From NCBI GenBank assembly GCA_002503055.1, contig DAQX01000004.1:1-45959 (forward strand): a stretch of 45,959 nucleotides of DNA. The letters run 5' to 3'. The notes under the pieces are model-generated. The model saw only the letters and a list, made by a program, of their open reading frames with translations, was not told the origin of the DNA and did no database searches. Below are positions 1 to 8,841 of the stretch, in pieces. Each line of letters opens with the position of its first letter. Within the stretch, counting starts at the first letter, position 1. This DNA comes from Euryarchaeota archaeon UBA86. GTDB lineage: Archaea; Thermoplasmatota; Poseidoniia; Poseidoniales; Thalassarchaeaceae. Position numbers and translations under genes: made by a program.

Positions 1-528
1 TCTTTTCACATCCCGCTAAGGATACTTTTCAGCTTTCGCTCACGCTACTTGTCAACTATCGGTCTCGAGTAGTATTTAGGATTGGAAGTCTCTGCCTCCC
101 ATATTCACGCGCGATATCCAACGCACGCTACTCCGGAATCGCCTCATGGCCATATGCAGTACGTGTACGGGACTTTCACCCTCTGTGGTGCGCCGTTCCA
201 GGACGACTTCCACTTCCTGCACTTAGACTACAGACGATCCTAACCCCACATCTCTCCAAGGTTTCCCATGGAGATTCGGTTTGTCCTGTTCCGCTTTCAT
301 TCGCCACTACTAACGGAATCTCGTTTGATTTCTTTTCCTCTCCCTACTGAGATGCTTCAGTTCAGGAGGTTCCCTTTCCTCAATGAGGAATGGCACAGAG
401 TGCCAGGAGGTCCAATTCAGCAATTTGCGGATCCAAGAGATTCATGCCTCTCCCCGCAACTTATCGCAGCTTGTCACGACCTTCTTCGGCTCTCGAGCCG
501 AGCCATCCCCCAGTCGGGTTGTAGCATC
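1..528 (-). rRNA. 23S ribosomal RNA, 5' portion (cut by the window edge)
   Basis: Read on the minus strand, this stretch holds conserved large-subunit rRNA blocks in the right order: the GGATGGCTCGGCTC block near the 5' end, GACAAGCTGCGATAAG, CTGAAGCATCTCAGTA, AGGAAAAGAAATCAA, and GTGAGCGAAAGCTGAAAAG close to position 1. They correspond to roughly the first 500 nucleotides of 23S rRNA (domain I); the rest lies beyond the left edge. The 5' end at about 528 is estimated by comparison with haloarchaeal 23S starts and may be off by 10 or so bases. No 16S gene lies upstream. The next feature is a protein gene about 220 bases away, so 23S is unlinked from 16S, as known in Thermoplasmata. Confidence 0.95.
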
Positions 529-580
529 TTGATTCTACAATCCCACCTTTGTGAGTCCTCTGGTGTCCAGGCATATCAAT

Positions 581-649
581 TCAGGTATCTCAGGCCACCT
601 CGTCTCCCCGCAGGGCGGGGCGGCCTCAACCACTTACCCTGATACCTGA
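581..649 (-). other. Long hairpin in the 23S rRNA leader
   Basis: A 9-base inverted repeat (TCAGGTATC at 581-589, GATACCTGA at 641-649) encloses further partly pairing G+C-rich arms. At its tip is a perfect 6-bp hairpin, CCCCGC (606-611) and GCGGGG (615-620) with an AGG triloop. It lies about 50 bases upstream of the estimated 23S 5' end, so it should be part of the precursor transcript. It is self-contained, so it is not the usual processing stem formed by leader and trailer. A role in rRNA processing or leader folding is inference. Confidence 0.6.
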
Positions 650-693
650 TAGTACCAAGGCGCACTAAATGCAGGTGGCCGACCTACCTTTGG

Positions 694-701
694 TATTTGA
701 A
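694..701 (-). promoter_or_regulatory. Candidate TATA box of the 23S rRNA gene
   Basis: On the minus strand this reads TTCAAATA, one mismatch from the archaeal TATA-box consensus TTTAAATA. Initiation about 25 bases downstream would fall near position 670 and give a leader of about 140 bases that contains the long hairpin at 581-649. There is no other A+T-rich element between the neighbouring protein gene and 23S. A single short motif is weak evidence. Confidence 0.35.
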
Positions 702-717
702 GTAAGCGGGGTGCACA

Positions 718-742
718 CGCCCCCTACGGGGGCGGTGAAAAA
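718..742 (-). terminator. Hairpin with GTA triloop plus T5 run after the zinc-ribbon gene
   Basis: A perfect 7-bp stem (718-724 with 728-734, five G-C pairs in a row next to the loop) closes a triloop that is TAC on plus and GTA on minus. On the minus strand a run of five Ts (742-738) starts three bases after the stop codon of the upstream gene, before the hairpin. Archaeal transcription usually ends in T-runs, so the T5 run may end that transcript. The hairpin may insulate the rRNA promoter. It is one of four similar triloop hairpins in the window. Confidence 0.4.
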
Positions 743-745
743 GGC

Positions 746-1054
746 TCACTCAGTGTTCTGATGAGGAGAATCACCGAGTCCAAATGGTATGGGATTGTTA
801 TTCTGTATATTAGGGGATGATTCGATGCCAAAAATCAGTTTCTCAGAATCGTCTGAATCTGGAGTTTCTTCTAAGCCAAATGGCAAATCCGCCGATTCTG
901 GTTGCGACTCAGTATCTAAGCCGAAAGGAAGTTGGGAAACCTTGGGTGTTTGAGATTCCGGTTGTTTGGCCTTAAGCACAGGTGTAGATTCGTCTCCGCA
1001 TGCTGGACAGGGTGCCTCAGTTGAGACTAGGCCGCAGATTGTACACTCGTGCAC
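746..1054 (-). CDS. Zinc-ribbon protein with four PFGL-like repeats
   Basis: A 102-aa protein starting at GTG; no other start was found in frame upstream before a stop. Residues 4-19 form a compact zinc ribbon (C4, C7, C16, C19). The rest looks disordered and acidic or polar and carries a short motif four times at regular spacing: LPFGL at 42-46 and 57-61, LIFGI at 73-77 and IPFGL at 89-93, one every 15-16 residues. Such repeated short linear motifs often serve as docking sites; this is inference and no partner is identified. There is no signal peptide or membrane segment, so it is probably cytoplasmic. It lies between a permease gene and 23S rRNA on the same strand. Function unknown. Confidence 0.7.
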   Translation of the reverse strand: MHECTICGLVSTEAPCPACGDESTPVLKAKQPESQTPKVSQLPFGLDTESQPESADLPFGLEETPDSDDSEKLIFGIESSPNIQNNNPIPFGLGDSPHQNTE

Positions 1055-1120
1055 AGACTCGGAACAAAGTACTCGGCTTGACAGTGTCGCTTAATCGCTA
1101 ATCAGTAAACGAGAGTAATT

Positions 1121-2737
1121 TCACTCTAGTTCCATTTCAGGAGGATTGTATGGTCTGCTAGGGGAGGGGCCGTAGATCATCGGAGTCAATGAGAGCGAAG
1201 CTACCATCATTACGACTATGATTACCATTGGAATCCAATTATTGGACCATTCAATTGCGTACCTAACAACACAATAGATTGTTGCGAGGAAAACACTCAG
1301 CAACATTATTGGAAATCCTGTCTTGAAGAATCTATTGAATGAGATATCATGTCCTGCCTCTTCAGCCAAGCCAGCAGCAACTACATTTGCAGAGGCCCCG
1401 ATTATTGTCCCATTTCCTCCAAGGCAAGCCCCAAGAGCTAGTGCCCAAGCAAGTGGACCAAGGGCCAGTCCTAGTTCTGGGTTTTCAGCCAAGCTAATCA
1501 CCACAGGAACCATGGTTGCTGTGTATGGAATGTTATCAATAAAGGCGGAAGCGATAGCTGAGACCCATAACAACAGAAGAACTGCGACCATCAGGCGATT
1601 ATCCGCATCCGCCTGAGATATTGTATCAGAAATGCCCTCGGCAATTGCGTTGATTAGCCCCATGTATTCAAGGCCATGAATCATGATGAATAGACCTACA
1701 AAGAAGATGATTGTAGTCCACTCAACTCCATCCAATTGTTCCTCAACATGATGCGGTGAAGTCACAAGAAGCATCAGGACAGCCCCTCCAATGGCGATGG
1801 TTGCAACAGTAAGTAAGTCATGGTGGAAAGACGAGTGGGCGAAGAAGGCCAAAATTACCAAGGCAAGGATGGCCCCTGACTTCTTGAGTAATTCAACATC
1901 CTTGATGCCATAGCGAAGTTTTAGCAGATCGACATTACGATGCCTTTCTCCCGAAAGCCCTTCATTTTCCAACTTCTTTAGTAGCCAAAATGATGGTGCC
2001 ATCGCAATAACTACTGCAGGGCCAACATGGATTATGAAATCAATAAACGATATCCCCTGATCCGCCAACATCGGATTTGATGAAAGTGCTTGAGTAGAAA
2101 GTTGGGCACCAATAATAATGTTAGGAGGATCTCCGATTTGAGTTGCTGCTCCGCCGATATTCGAGAACATGACTTCTGCAATAATGAGAGGTATCGGTTC
2201 AATCCCCAGTACTTTGGCGATTTGGATTGTAACCGGTACAATTAGGAGAATGGTAGTGACATTGTCCAAGAACGCAGAGAATACTGCAGTAATTGTACAG
2301 AGTATTATCGACAGTCTCCAGATAGATCCTCCACTGAATGCGTAAGCTTGCACGGCCGCCCACTCGAAAATTCCGGTTCGACCTAGAATATCTACAATCA
2401 CCATCATTCCAATCAACAGTCCGACTGTCTCTTCATCGATCCAAGTAACAACAGTTCCAAGATCTGGTCCATCTCCTATTGCGTGTAATGTAATCACAAC
2501 AATTACTGCACCAATTGCTGCAGCAAGAGCCCTGTGGACCAGTTCAAAGATGATTAGAGCGTAGACGCCCATTAGAATAGCGAGGGCTGCGGGGACTGCC
2601 CAACTAGGCATCTCAGGAGCAGTCCATGTGCCAGAACTGGAAGAAGCGGCCATGACATTGGGGATGAAAAAGGTGAGAAATAATATTGTGAAAAATAACC
2701 TCTGGCCGATGCTCCTCGAGCTTAATGCGCTTCCCAT
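1121..2737 (-). CDS. NhaD/ArsB/OCA2-type ion permease
   Basis: A 538-aa polytopic membrane protein of the ion-transporter superfamily that includes NhaD Na+/H+ antiporters, ArsB and the P (OCA2) protein. The N-terminus resembles a signal peptide or first membrane helix, and about 11-12 further hydrophobic segments follow. Family hallmarks are DNVTTILLIVPVTI, AEVMFSNIGGAATQIGDPPN and, in the second half, AFIDNIPYTATMVPV and GACLGGNGTIIGASANV. These are the two repeated hairpin/Asn-Pro elements of the pseudo-symmetric fold. Length fits the family (450-550 aa). The GDPPN motif resembles the OCA2/NhaD branch more than ArsB, and sodium/proton exchange would suit a marine cell, but the substrate cannot be read from sequence. 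It follows yhbY with a 42-base gap, on the same strand. Confidence 0.85.
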   Translation of the reverse strand: MGSALSSRSIGQRLFFTILFLTFFIPNVMAASSSSGTWTAPEMPSWAVPAALAILMGVYALIIFELVHRALAAAIGAVIVVITLHAIGDGPDLGTVVTWIDEETVGLLIGMMVIVDILGRTGIFEWAAVQAYAFSGGSIWRLSIILCTITAVFSAFLDNVTTILLIVPVTIQIAKVLGIEPIPLIIAEVMFSNIGGAATQIGDPPNIIIGAQLSTQALSSNPMLADQGISFIDFIIHVGPAVVIAMAPSFWLLKKLENEGLSGERHRNVDLLKLRYGIKDVELLKKSGAILALVILAFFAHSSFHHDLLTVATIAIGGAVLMLLVTSPHHVEEQLDGVEWTTIIFFVGLFIMIHGLEYMGLINAIAEGISDTISQADADNRLMVAVLLLLWVSAIASAFIDNIPYTATMVPVVISLAENPELGLALGPLAWALALGACLGGNGTIIGASANVVAAGLAEEAGHDISFNRFFKTGFPIMLLSVFLATIYCVVRYAIEWSNNWIPMVIIVVMMVASLSLTPMIYGPSPSRPYNPPEMELE

Positions 2738-2779
2738 GATTAGAACCCCGAGATGAGCAGCATATAGAGAATACTCGGT

Positions 2780-3061
2780 TCAAGACTTCCAAAACACCGC
2801 AACATTACCAATACTATGGACTAGAATCGAATCTGATTCCTTGGCCAATGCCTCGAAACAATCGAATCTTTCAGTTGAGTTCGATAGTAGGCCTCGGTTG
2901 GCCTTTAGTTTGACCAAATCTCTCTTTGCTAATTGTTCGGTCAACTCGACTACAAGTTGTTTGGTTACTCCTCCCTTACCTATCCTCATTGTTACTGGTA
3001 AGGAGGCATCTTTGGCCTGCTTTGCTATACCCTTTGGAATCTGTCTACTAATCAAAATCAC
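2780..3061 (-). CDS. YhbY/CRM-domain RNA-binding protein
   Basis: A 93-aa protein that is a single CRM (YhbY) domain. The RIGKGGVT motif is the conserved GxxG-type RNA-binding loop, followed by the helix LVVELTEQLAKRDLVKLKANRG. The GTG start at 3059-3061 was chosen because it sits in a GTGA overlap with the upstream rpr2 stop codon and gives the family's usual length; a longer reading frame runs back into rpr2. In bacteria YhbY associates with large-subunit precursors. Archaeal homologues are thought to act in ribosome or RNA maturation, which fits translational coupling to an RNase P subunit. The role here is inferred from family and context. Confidence 0.8.
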   Translation of the reverse strand: MILISRQIPKGIAKQAKDASLPVTMRIGKGGVTKQLVVELTEQLAKRDLVKLKANRGLLSNSTERFDCFEALAKESDSILVHSIGNVAVFWKS

Positions 3062-3378
3062 CTCCGCTGAGTGGCACTTCTTCGAGATATTCTGCCGCAG
3101 ATATTGCAAGTCACAGTCAGGGTTCCTGAACGTATCCTAGTCCTAGATGTTCGACCGGGAATTAGGGCCGAATTACAGCCTCTGCAGATCAATCTAGAAG
3201 TGCTTGATTCTGGCCTAATGCCGTGTCTCTTACCGATTCTCAAGATGTCTCTTGCGGCAGAATTAACAGATTCTTCTTCATTACTCTCAGGAGCATTTAG
3301 AATCGAAGAAAGATGGTCAATTGCCTTGGAGGCCCTAGCCTTCCTCTTCGAGTCGTTCCTTCTTACTCGCTTAGGCAT
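3058..3378 (-). CDS. RNase P protein subunit Rpr2/Rpp21 (RNP4)
   Basis: A 106-aa basic protein matching archaeal RNase P component 4. The helical N-terminal half is rich in Lys and Arg, and the C-terminal half is a zinc ribbon with C65, C68, C91 and C94 (LICRGCNSALIPGRTSR and VTCNICG). With the RNase P RNA and Rpp29 it helps trim the 5' leader of precursor tRNA. The ATG at 3376-3378 was preferred to an upstream GTG at 3387 because it gives the typical MPKR-like start and overlaps the adk stop codon by 8 bases. It overlaps yhbY by 4 bases, so adk, rpr2 and yhbY are probably translated from one transcript. Confidence 0.85.
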   Translation of the reverse strand: MPKRVRRNDSKRKARASKAIDHLSSILNAPESNEEESVNSAARDILRIGKRHGIRPESSTSRLICRGCNSALIPGRTSRTRIRSGTLTVTCNICGRISRRSATQRR

Positions 3379-4009
3379 CCTTACCACTCAATTCCAAGAG
3401 CGCCGACTCGATTGAATCCCCTACCTCTTCGATGCCCTGATTGCCATTTATCCTGAGTAGTACTCCTCTTTCTCCGTACCAATTAGCCAGAGGTGCTGTC
3501 TGCTCGTGATATGCTAACAATCTGCTCCTGACGGTCTCCTCGTTGTCATCCTTGCGCTGAACAACTCTATCGGCTATTTCGGCAGGAGGGGGGTTGAATT
3601 CAATATGGTATATTTTACCGGTTTCAGGATCCATTCTGCGGCCCACTATTCTTTGCACTATGGCATCATCGGGAACTTCTATTGATACGACTACTGAAAC
3701 CGATTCAATCTCATCCAGTGACTCGGCTTGAATGATAGTTCTAGGATAGCCGTCCAACAATAATCCGGATTCCGCATCAGGCTGTTGCAGCCTTTCGGAA
3801 ATAAGTCCTATGATTACCTCGTCTGGGACCAAAAGGCCAGCCTCCATGTAGCCCTTGGCCTCTCTGCCGAGATTAGTATCGGCTGCCACAGCTGCCCTGA
3901 GCATATCTCCGGTCGAAACCTGTGGTTTTCCAGTCAGTTTGGACATCCTAGATGCCTGAGTTCCTTTGCCTGCGCCCGGAGGGCCAAAGAGAACTATTGA
4001 GCCATTCAC
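3371..4009 (-). CDS. adk: Adenylate kinase (bacterial-type, long form)
   Basis: A 212-aa P-loop kinase that converts AMP + ATP to 2 ADP. The Walker A loop GPPGAGKGTQAS lies at residues 9-20. It is followed by the AMP-binding region (STGDMLRAAV), LLDGYPRT, and a full LID domain starting GRRMDPETGKIYH, so this is the long bacterial/eukaryotic type and not the short AdkA of methanogens. The LID lacks zinc-binding cysteines. The GTG at 4007-4009 was chosen because it puts the P-loop a few residues from the N-terminus; the longer frame overlaps the end of the subtilase gene and adds 70 unrelated residues. The gap to the upstream gene is 37 bases and the 3' end overlaps rpr2. Confidence 0.9.
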   Translation of the reverse strand: MNGSIVLFGPPGAGKGTQASRMSKLTGKPQVSTGDMLRAAVAADTNLGREAKGYMEAGLLVPDEVIIGLISERLQQPDAESGLLLDGYPRTIIQAESLDEIESVSVVVSIEVPDDAIVQRIVGRRMDPETGKIYHIEFNPPPAEIADRVVQRKDDNEETVRSRLLAYHEQTAPLANWYGERGVLLRINGNQGIEEVGDSIESALLELSGKDA

Positions 4010-4046
4010 GCCTCGGCGAGGAGGTTGGGGAAATAAGGGAAGCGCA

Positions 4047-7000
4047 TCAGGGATTGTTCTGTTCCCACCAGAGATGGCCGTATGACGCCCACTGCTCCAT
4101 AGTCCATCCATCTGGTAATCCAGATAGAGGCAGAGGAGGGGCCCCATCTGGTGCCGGAGGAGGTGCTGAAGCAGAAGATTGTGACAATGCGGCTTGAATC
4201 TCTTCGTCAGACACTCCACCCGTGAGAACCTCTCCTGATGAAGAAGTCTCCAAAGCGGCGGCTCTGCGTTCAGAAAGTGAACCAGATAGTAGAGCTGAGC
4301 CTTCAGGAATCAACTCTTCTTCCGGACTAACCATAGTGGATGATGATCTCCTAATTCTGACTCCGTAAACAACTGCGGTAGAGAGAAGTGAGAGGAAAAT
4401 CAACGCTAAGGTCCAGTTAGGAAGTCCAACAGCATCCAGAACTCCTCCCAAACCGCCTCGGGAAGATTCCCTAGCCTTACTAATTCCCAAATCAAGAGAC
4501 CCATTTGTTATGACAGTTAGAATGCCGTCATCGGTGGAGTTTAGATAGAATAATACAGAAGTAAGACCGTTTGAAGCGCCTGATTTTGGAGTAATGGATA
4601 CTGAAACGGTAATGTGTTCGCCTGCCCCTAGGGAGAAGGTATTCTGACCTAATTCAATATTCCAATTATCAGGTGCGATGATTAGTAGCTCGGCATCACT
4701 TGGAGTGTTTCCTGTGTTTGCAACCGTAATTTCCACTGTCTCTCCACCGTTTGCTATTCCTTCTATTGAACCTCTATCGCAGGACAATGTGAGCCAAATC
4801 GAAGGTACAACTTCGATAGTCATATCCGCAGTATATACTGCTGTCTCCCCTCCTGGAGTTCTAGCCTCAATAATCACCGATACTTGGGTATCTAGGAGTC
4901 CAATTGGCAAAGCACCTGGGAGATCCATGCCAACCTGAATAGTAGCCTGCTGATTCATGCCCATTGGGAATTCTCTTCCCGAGAGGAAACCTCCGGACCA
5001 GCCTTCGGGTAGAGAACCCATTGTGAGGCTGATATCCAACTCAATATTACCCACATTATGAGCATGTATATCTGCGGTTCCTGGCATGCCTAGAGCAACG
5101 CTCATCACTGGATTCCAAGATAAATCTAGAGTTGCGATTTCTTGAACCAGGAGTCGTGTTGAGTTCGTAACTGTAGGGCCATCATCCAATGTCGTTCTCA
5201 CCGTAATGAGGTTGGAGTCTCCCATCTGAGCAGTCAGAGGAACAATGGTCGCGATTGAGACGGTTTTGTATCCTCCTGCGGCGATTGAAATGGACATCTC
5301 TTCGGACTGCACATTTGATCCCTCGGTCATCTGAATTGGCCAAGTATTCAGAGAGGAAAATGCGTTTACGGTGAAAACCATTGGAACATTTCCTTCGTTA
5401 GATATGAGTAAGTCTGTGACAATGACATCTCCATTGAGTACTGGCCGAGGATCTGCTACTGCGATAGGGCCCAGAGCATTTCCATCGGAATCGAATAATT
5501 CTGGAGAGAAATCAAAACTTTCCAATACAGTAACCGTGGCCAGTTCTGTAGTTTGTAGAGTATGATCCATTACCGAAGTAGTAATGCATTCGACTTCCTG
5601 TGTGAATCCAGCTGGAGGGTTTCCGTCCACAGCATGAGGAACTCTAACTCTTATTGGCAGTGGTAAGAATTGCAATCTGCTAAGAGGTTCAAGAGTTATC
5701 TCTGACGATTGGCTATTGCCTATGCTAATCGTCCACCTATCAGTAGACTCACATGAAACAGTGTATTGGGTCGGCCCGTTACCGGTGTTCTTGATTGAGA
5801 GCGAGAATACTGCTAGTTCTCCTGGCTCTGCCCCTAGACTCTCAGTTCCGGCCACCACAGTGAATAGTCCTTCGACTCTCTCTACCACTGCACTCAATCG
5901 GATGCTGTGTGAGACTGTTGGAGAATTAGTATCGAAAAGTGTGAGGTCTGATACGAAGGTCCCGGGTAGAGCATAGACTACATCGGACTCGCTTGACAAA
6001 TCGGTATCCATGTCAGACATATTGAGAGTAACAACTGTGCGATCTCCTTCCTCTCCGAACGGGGCAAGAATCCATGGTCCTGATTCATTGATTAGTTTCC
6101 ACCACTCATCCTGTGGTTGATAGAGTACCCCATTATCTCCAATAAGTTGCACTGGAGATACACTTAGTCCGACTGAGATCTCAGAAGTCCCTTCATTCCT
6201 CAACTCCAACTCGAATAATACCCAACTAGCTTCCCTAGGATCGAGTGTTCGGGCCATAGCTTGGTTTAGTTCAGCGGGATTAGAAGGAACTGATCCATCC
6301 TCCATAAGAGGAGTTAGTCGAACTCCGATTTGTGAAACATTTACGAAAATTCTAATCCAATTATTATCTATTCCAGAATTCTCATCATTCAACTCTGATA
6401 CTTCAGAGTTTGAGTCCAATCTTAGCTCCAACTCGTGAGAACCTGTAGTGGAGAATGAATGTGGGAAAGAGATTGAGTCAACTACTCCTCCAGCCAGGGA
6501 TGATCGGACTGAGTTGTGAATTATAGTGCCGGCAGTCAAATCCTTGACCTCGATAGAGTAAGTTCCAGTAGGTGCTGCTGCTTGGTTCTTCCAAACCGCT
6601 TCGATAAGTAGTGTGTCCCCTTGCAACGGGCTTACAACTGAAGTAGATAGGGAATTCGAAAAGACAGTTAGGTCAGAACTCTGGGTCTCGCTAACTAGGC
6701 CTGTGATAACTATTGCATAGTTCTGAACTGAACCTCCAGCGTGCCCGACAATAACCGACCAAGTCCCAGAAATAGAACCTGTTGGAATACGAATCCTTTC
6801 GACATTGTTCAGTCTGTCTTCCGCGCCTCCAGTGGAACTGAAGCCAGAGATGAAATTGTTGGCCAGATAGGTTGTGCCATCTGGAGATACAACACTTAAG
6901 TCTAGGTCATTAACTAATCTAGAAGCAGATTGGTCGGCAACCGCAGAGCCTTCCTCGTCATTCCAAACTAGTGTTGCATCAAGACCGTAATTACCGTCTA

Positions 7001-8816
7001 CTTCGAAGGTGTAGACAAATGAGTGCCCCGGCAGTAATTCTCTAGAATAGTCGTAGAATAGATTCAGACTTTGATCTGAAGAGTGGGGGGCCAAGCTATT
7101 GTCTAAGTCTAGTTGGCCCCATCCCTCAGCAGGATTGGGTATGTCAGGTTCGCCAATGTCTTCTGCTCCATTAATCAGAATGGCTTTTATCAAATCAGAC
7201 CTAGGCTCTGTGATTGATTGAGATTCACGCAGATATTGTCGTACCATTGTAGCGGCACCAGCAGCTACAGGCGTGGCCATTGATGAACCGTCTAGAGTCA
7301 TGTAAAGTGGTATCTGTGTGCCTGTATGAGTGGCGCTAGAGCAAGAGTCACCTGAAGCCAGTTGGGCTTCTTGTGCTCTAGCAGAGCAGATTGCCACACC
7401 TGGGGCAACTATATCCGGCTTGATCCGTCCATCAGCAGTCGTTCCTCTTGAAGAGAAAGATGCAACTGAGCCTTCGGCGCTACTGCCGAATGAACCAGTT
7501 GTTGATGCACCTACTGTGATTACATTCTTTGCAGTTCCAGGAGGAGTGATTCCTCCTCCGGCCAAGTCTCCGGACGAAAATAGAACAAGGAATCGCGGAT
7601 AGTCGACTAGGAATGAGTCTGCAGAGCGCGAGTCTGAGCTATATTCTCCTACTAGATTCTGATTACCCCAGCTATTGGTCTGAATCCTAGCATTGTTCTG
7701 CCAAGAATGGCTGAACATCTCATACAGCGAACCCCAGCGAGCAAGTAGGCCGTTACTGTCAGCCTCCAGTTGATAGAAGTGGAAGGTGGCAGCCGGTACC
7801 ATCCCCTCGGCTCCAGTATCGCCAAGGCCGTCACCCAATAGTGTCGCGGACACATGTGTGCCGTGACCACTGTTAGTATCTGCATGAGAGTTGTCGGGGC
7901 CGAATTGGTCATATATTGCCCGAATACGATTAGCAAAGTCGCCATGATCTTCATCCAATCCTGTGTCCGAAATAGCTAGGACTTCTCCTGAACCATTTAG
8001 GGCAAGTCCTGTAGTAAGCCGAGCATCTTCGATACCTCCGATAAGGCTTGCATTGGTGTTATGGACAGAGTAAATGGAAGCTATGTCTGCACTGAGAATT
8101 CTGCCATCCATGGCTAGAATAGGAATCCAGTAAGAATCGATCAATCTGGGTTGGCAAAGATACTGATCGCATATCTCCCGTTCCGAAGAGTCATCAGAAA
8201 TGGAAGCCAAATCTACCGATAGAGCGGTCAGTTCTCTGGGCTCCAAGTCTGGAGCAGGTGTGATATCAATATCTACGGTAATCCCCTCTCTTCCGGCGAG
8301 GAACGACAGTTCAGGAGATACTCTCCAAGAAATTGGAAGAGTGCCTGCCCATCTAATGCTCTTTTCGTCAGTCAGAGTAGAGATGATAGTTGGACTCTGT
8401 AAGACATCCACTCTGACGATTGCCGAATCATCGGGGAATCTATCTATGACAGGTAAGTCTAGTTCTTGTAGGGCCTTGAGCATAGAGGTCAAATCTGGCG
8501 ACGATGATTGCACAATCGCCATTCCAGTTCTCTCTAATGCCTTAGGATCGTACAAATTCTCAGGACCCAGGGGGATCGGGTCAACTAATGGGTCGAACGG
8601 CCCATATGGGGAATGAATAACCCCGGAAGATTGTCTTAGTTCAAAATGAGATTCAGCGGGTGTAGCGACTTGCCAAGAGGGATGTTGGAGGATATCTTCT
8701 GAATTTGATTCAGTTTGAAGGGGATTTGAGGAATCCGTGGTCGCTGAAACTGCTCCTGACCAAACAGAAAGCATCAGAGTGGACAGTACTAGTACTGTCA
8801 TCCGAGACCCAGTCAT
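4047..8816 (-). CDS. Giant membrane-anchored subtilisin-like serine protease (S8)
   Basis: A 1589-aa secreted protease with an N-terminal signal peptide (about residues 1-25), a propeptide-like region to about 190, and a subtilase domain at roughly 270-600. Catalytic residues are visible: D284 in ISDTGLDEDHGDF, H318 in SGHGTHVSA and S512 in LDGSSMATP. The oxyanion Asn expected after the SSG motif is replaced by Asp (D417 in LFSSGDLAGG), recalling proprotein convertase PC2. A proprotein-convertase P/CUB-like beta region follows, then several CARDB/NEW3-like beta-sandwich repeats (about 720-1450), one membrane helix (about 1465-1487) and a roughly 100-aa cytoplasmic tail ending in a Trp-rich segment, GWTMEQWASYGHLWW. 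The protease should face outside the cell and degrade extracellular protein. The substrate is unknown. Confidence 0.9.
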   Translation of the reverse strand: MTGSRMTVLVLSTLMLSVWSGAVSATTDSSNPLQTESNSEDILQHPSWQVATPAESHFELRQSSGVIHSPYGPFDPLVDPIPLGPENLYDPKALERTGMAIVQSSSPDLTSMLKALQELDLPVIDRFPDDSAIVRVDVLQSPTIISTLTDEKSIRWAGTLPISWRVSPELSFLAGREGITVDIDITPAPDLEPRELTALSVDLASISDDSSEREICDQYLCQPRLIDSYWIPILAMDGRILSADIASIYSVHNTNASLIGGIEDARLTTGLALNGSGEVLAISDTGLDEDHGDFANRIRAIYDQFGPDNSHADTNSGHGTHVSATLLGDGLGDTGAEGMVPAATFHFYQLEADSNGLLARWGSLYEMFSHSWQNNARIQTNSWGNQNLVGEYSSDSRSADSFLVDYPRFLVLFSSGDLAGGGITPPGTAKNVITVGASTTGSFGSSAEGSVASFSSRGTTADGRIKPDIVAPGVAICSARAQEAQLASGDSCSSATHTGTQIPLYMTLDGSSMATPVAAGAATMVRQYLRESQSITEPRSDLIKAILINGAEDIGEPDIPNPAEGWGQLDLDNSLAPHSSDQSLNLFYDYSRELLPGHSFVYTFEVDGNYGLDATLVWNDEEGSAVADQSASRLVNDLDLSVVSPDGTTYLANNFISGFSSTGGAEDRLNNVERIRIPTGSISGTWSVIVGHAGGSVQNYAIVITGLVSETQSSDLTVFSNSLSTSVVSPLQGDTLLIEAVWKNQAAAPTGTYSIEVKDLTAGTIIHNSVRSSLAGGVVDSISFPHSFSTTGSHELELRLDSNSEVSELNDENSGIDNNWIRIFVNVSQIGVRLTPLMEDGSVPSNPAELNQAMARTLDPREASWVLFELELRNEGTSEISVGLSVSPVQLIGDNGVLYQPQDEWWKLINESGPWILAPFGEEGDRTVVTLNMSDMDTDLSSESDVVYALPGTFVSDLTLFDTNSPTVSHSIRLSAVVERVEGLFTVVAGTESLGAEPGELAVFSLSIKNTGNGPTQYTVSCESTDRWTISIGNSQSSEITLEPLSRLQFLPLPIRVRVPHAVDGNPPAGFTQEVECITTSVMDHTLQTTELATVTVLESFDFSPELFDSDGNALGPIAVADPRPVLNGDVIVTDLLISNEGNVPMVFTVNAFSSLNTWPIQMTEGSNVQSEEMSISIAAGGYKTVSIATIVPLTAQMGDSNLITVRTTLDDGPTVTNSTRLLVQEIATLDLSWNPVMSVALGMPGTADIHAHNVGNIELDISLTMGSLPEGWSGGFLSGREFPMGMNQQATIQVGMDLPGALPIGLLDTQVSVIIEARTPGGETAVYTADMTIEVVPSIWLTLSCDRGSIEGIANGGETVEITVANTGNTPSDAELLIIAPDNWNIELGQNTFSLGAGEHITVSVSITPKSGASNGLTSVLFYLNSTDDGILTVITNGSLDLGISKARESSRGGLGGVLDAVGLPNWTLALIFLSLLSTAVVYGVRIRRSSSTMVSPEEELIPEGSALLSGSLSERRAAALETSSSGEVLTGGVSDEEIQAALSQSSASAPPPAPDGAPPLPLSGLPDGWTMEQWASYGHLWWEQNNP

Positions 8817-8841
8817 GCTCTGGCGAGTCCTAGGGGGCTTT

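Noticed and set aside
268..642. A 124-aa open frame on plus
   Set aside because: It lies across the 23S rRNA gene and its leader on the opposite strand; conserved rRNA blocks explain the sequence.
3371..4219. Longer adenylate kinase starting inside the subtilase gene
   Set aside because: The extra 70 residues come from a different frame of the subtilase C-terminus, and the family starts just before the P-loop; the GTG at 4009 fits better.
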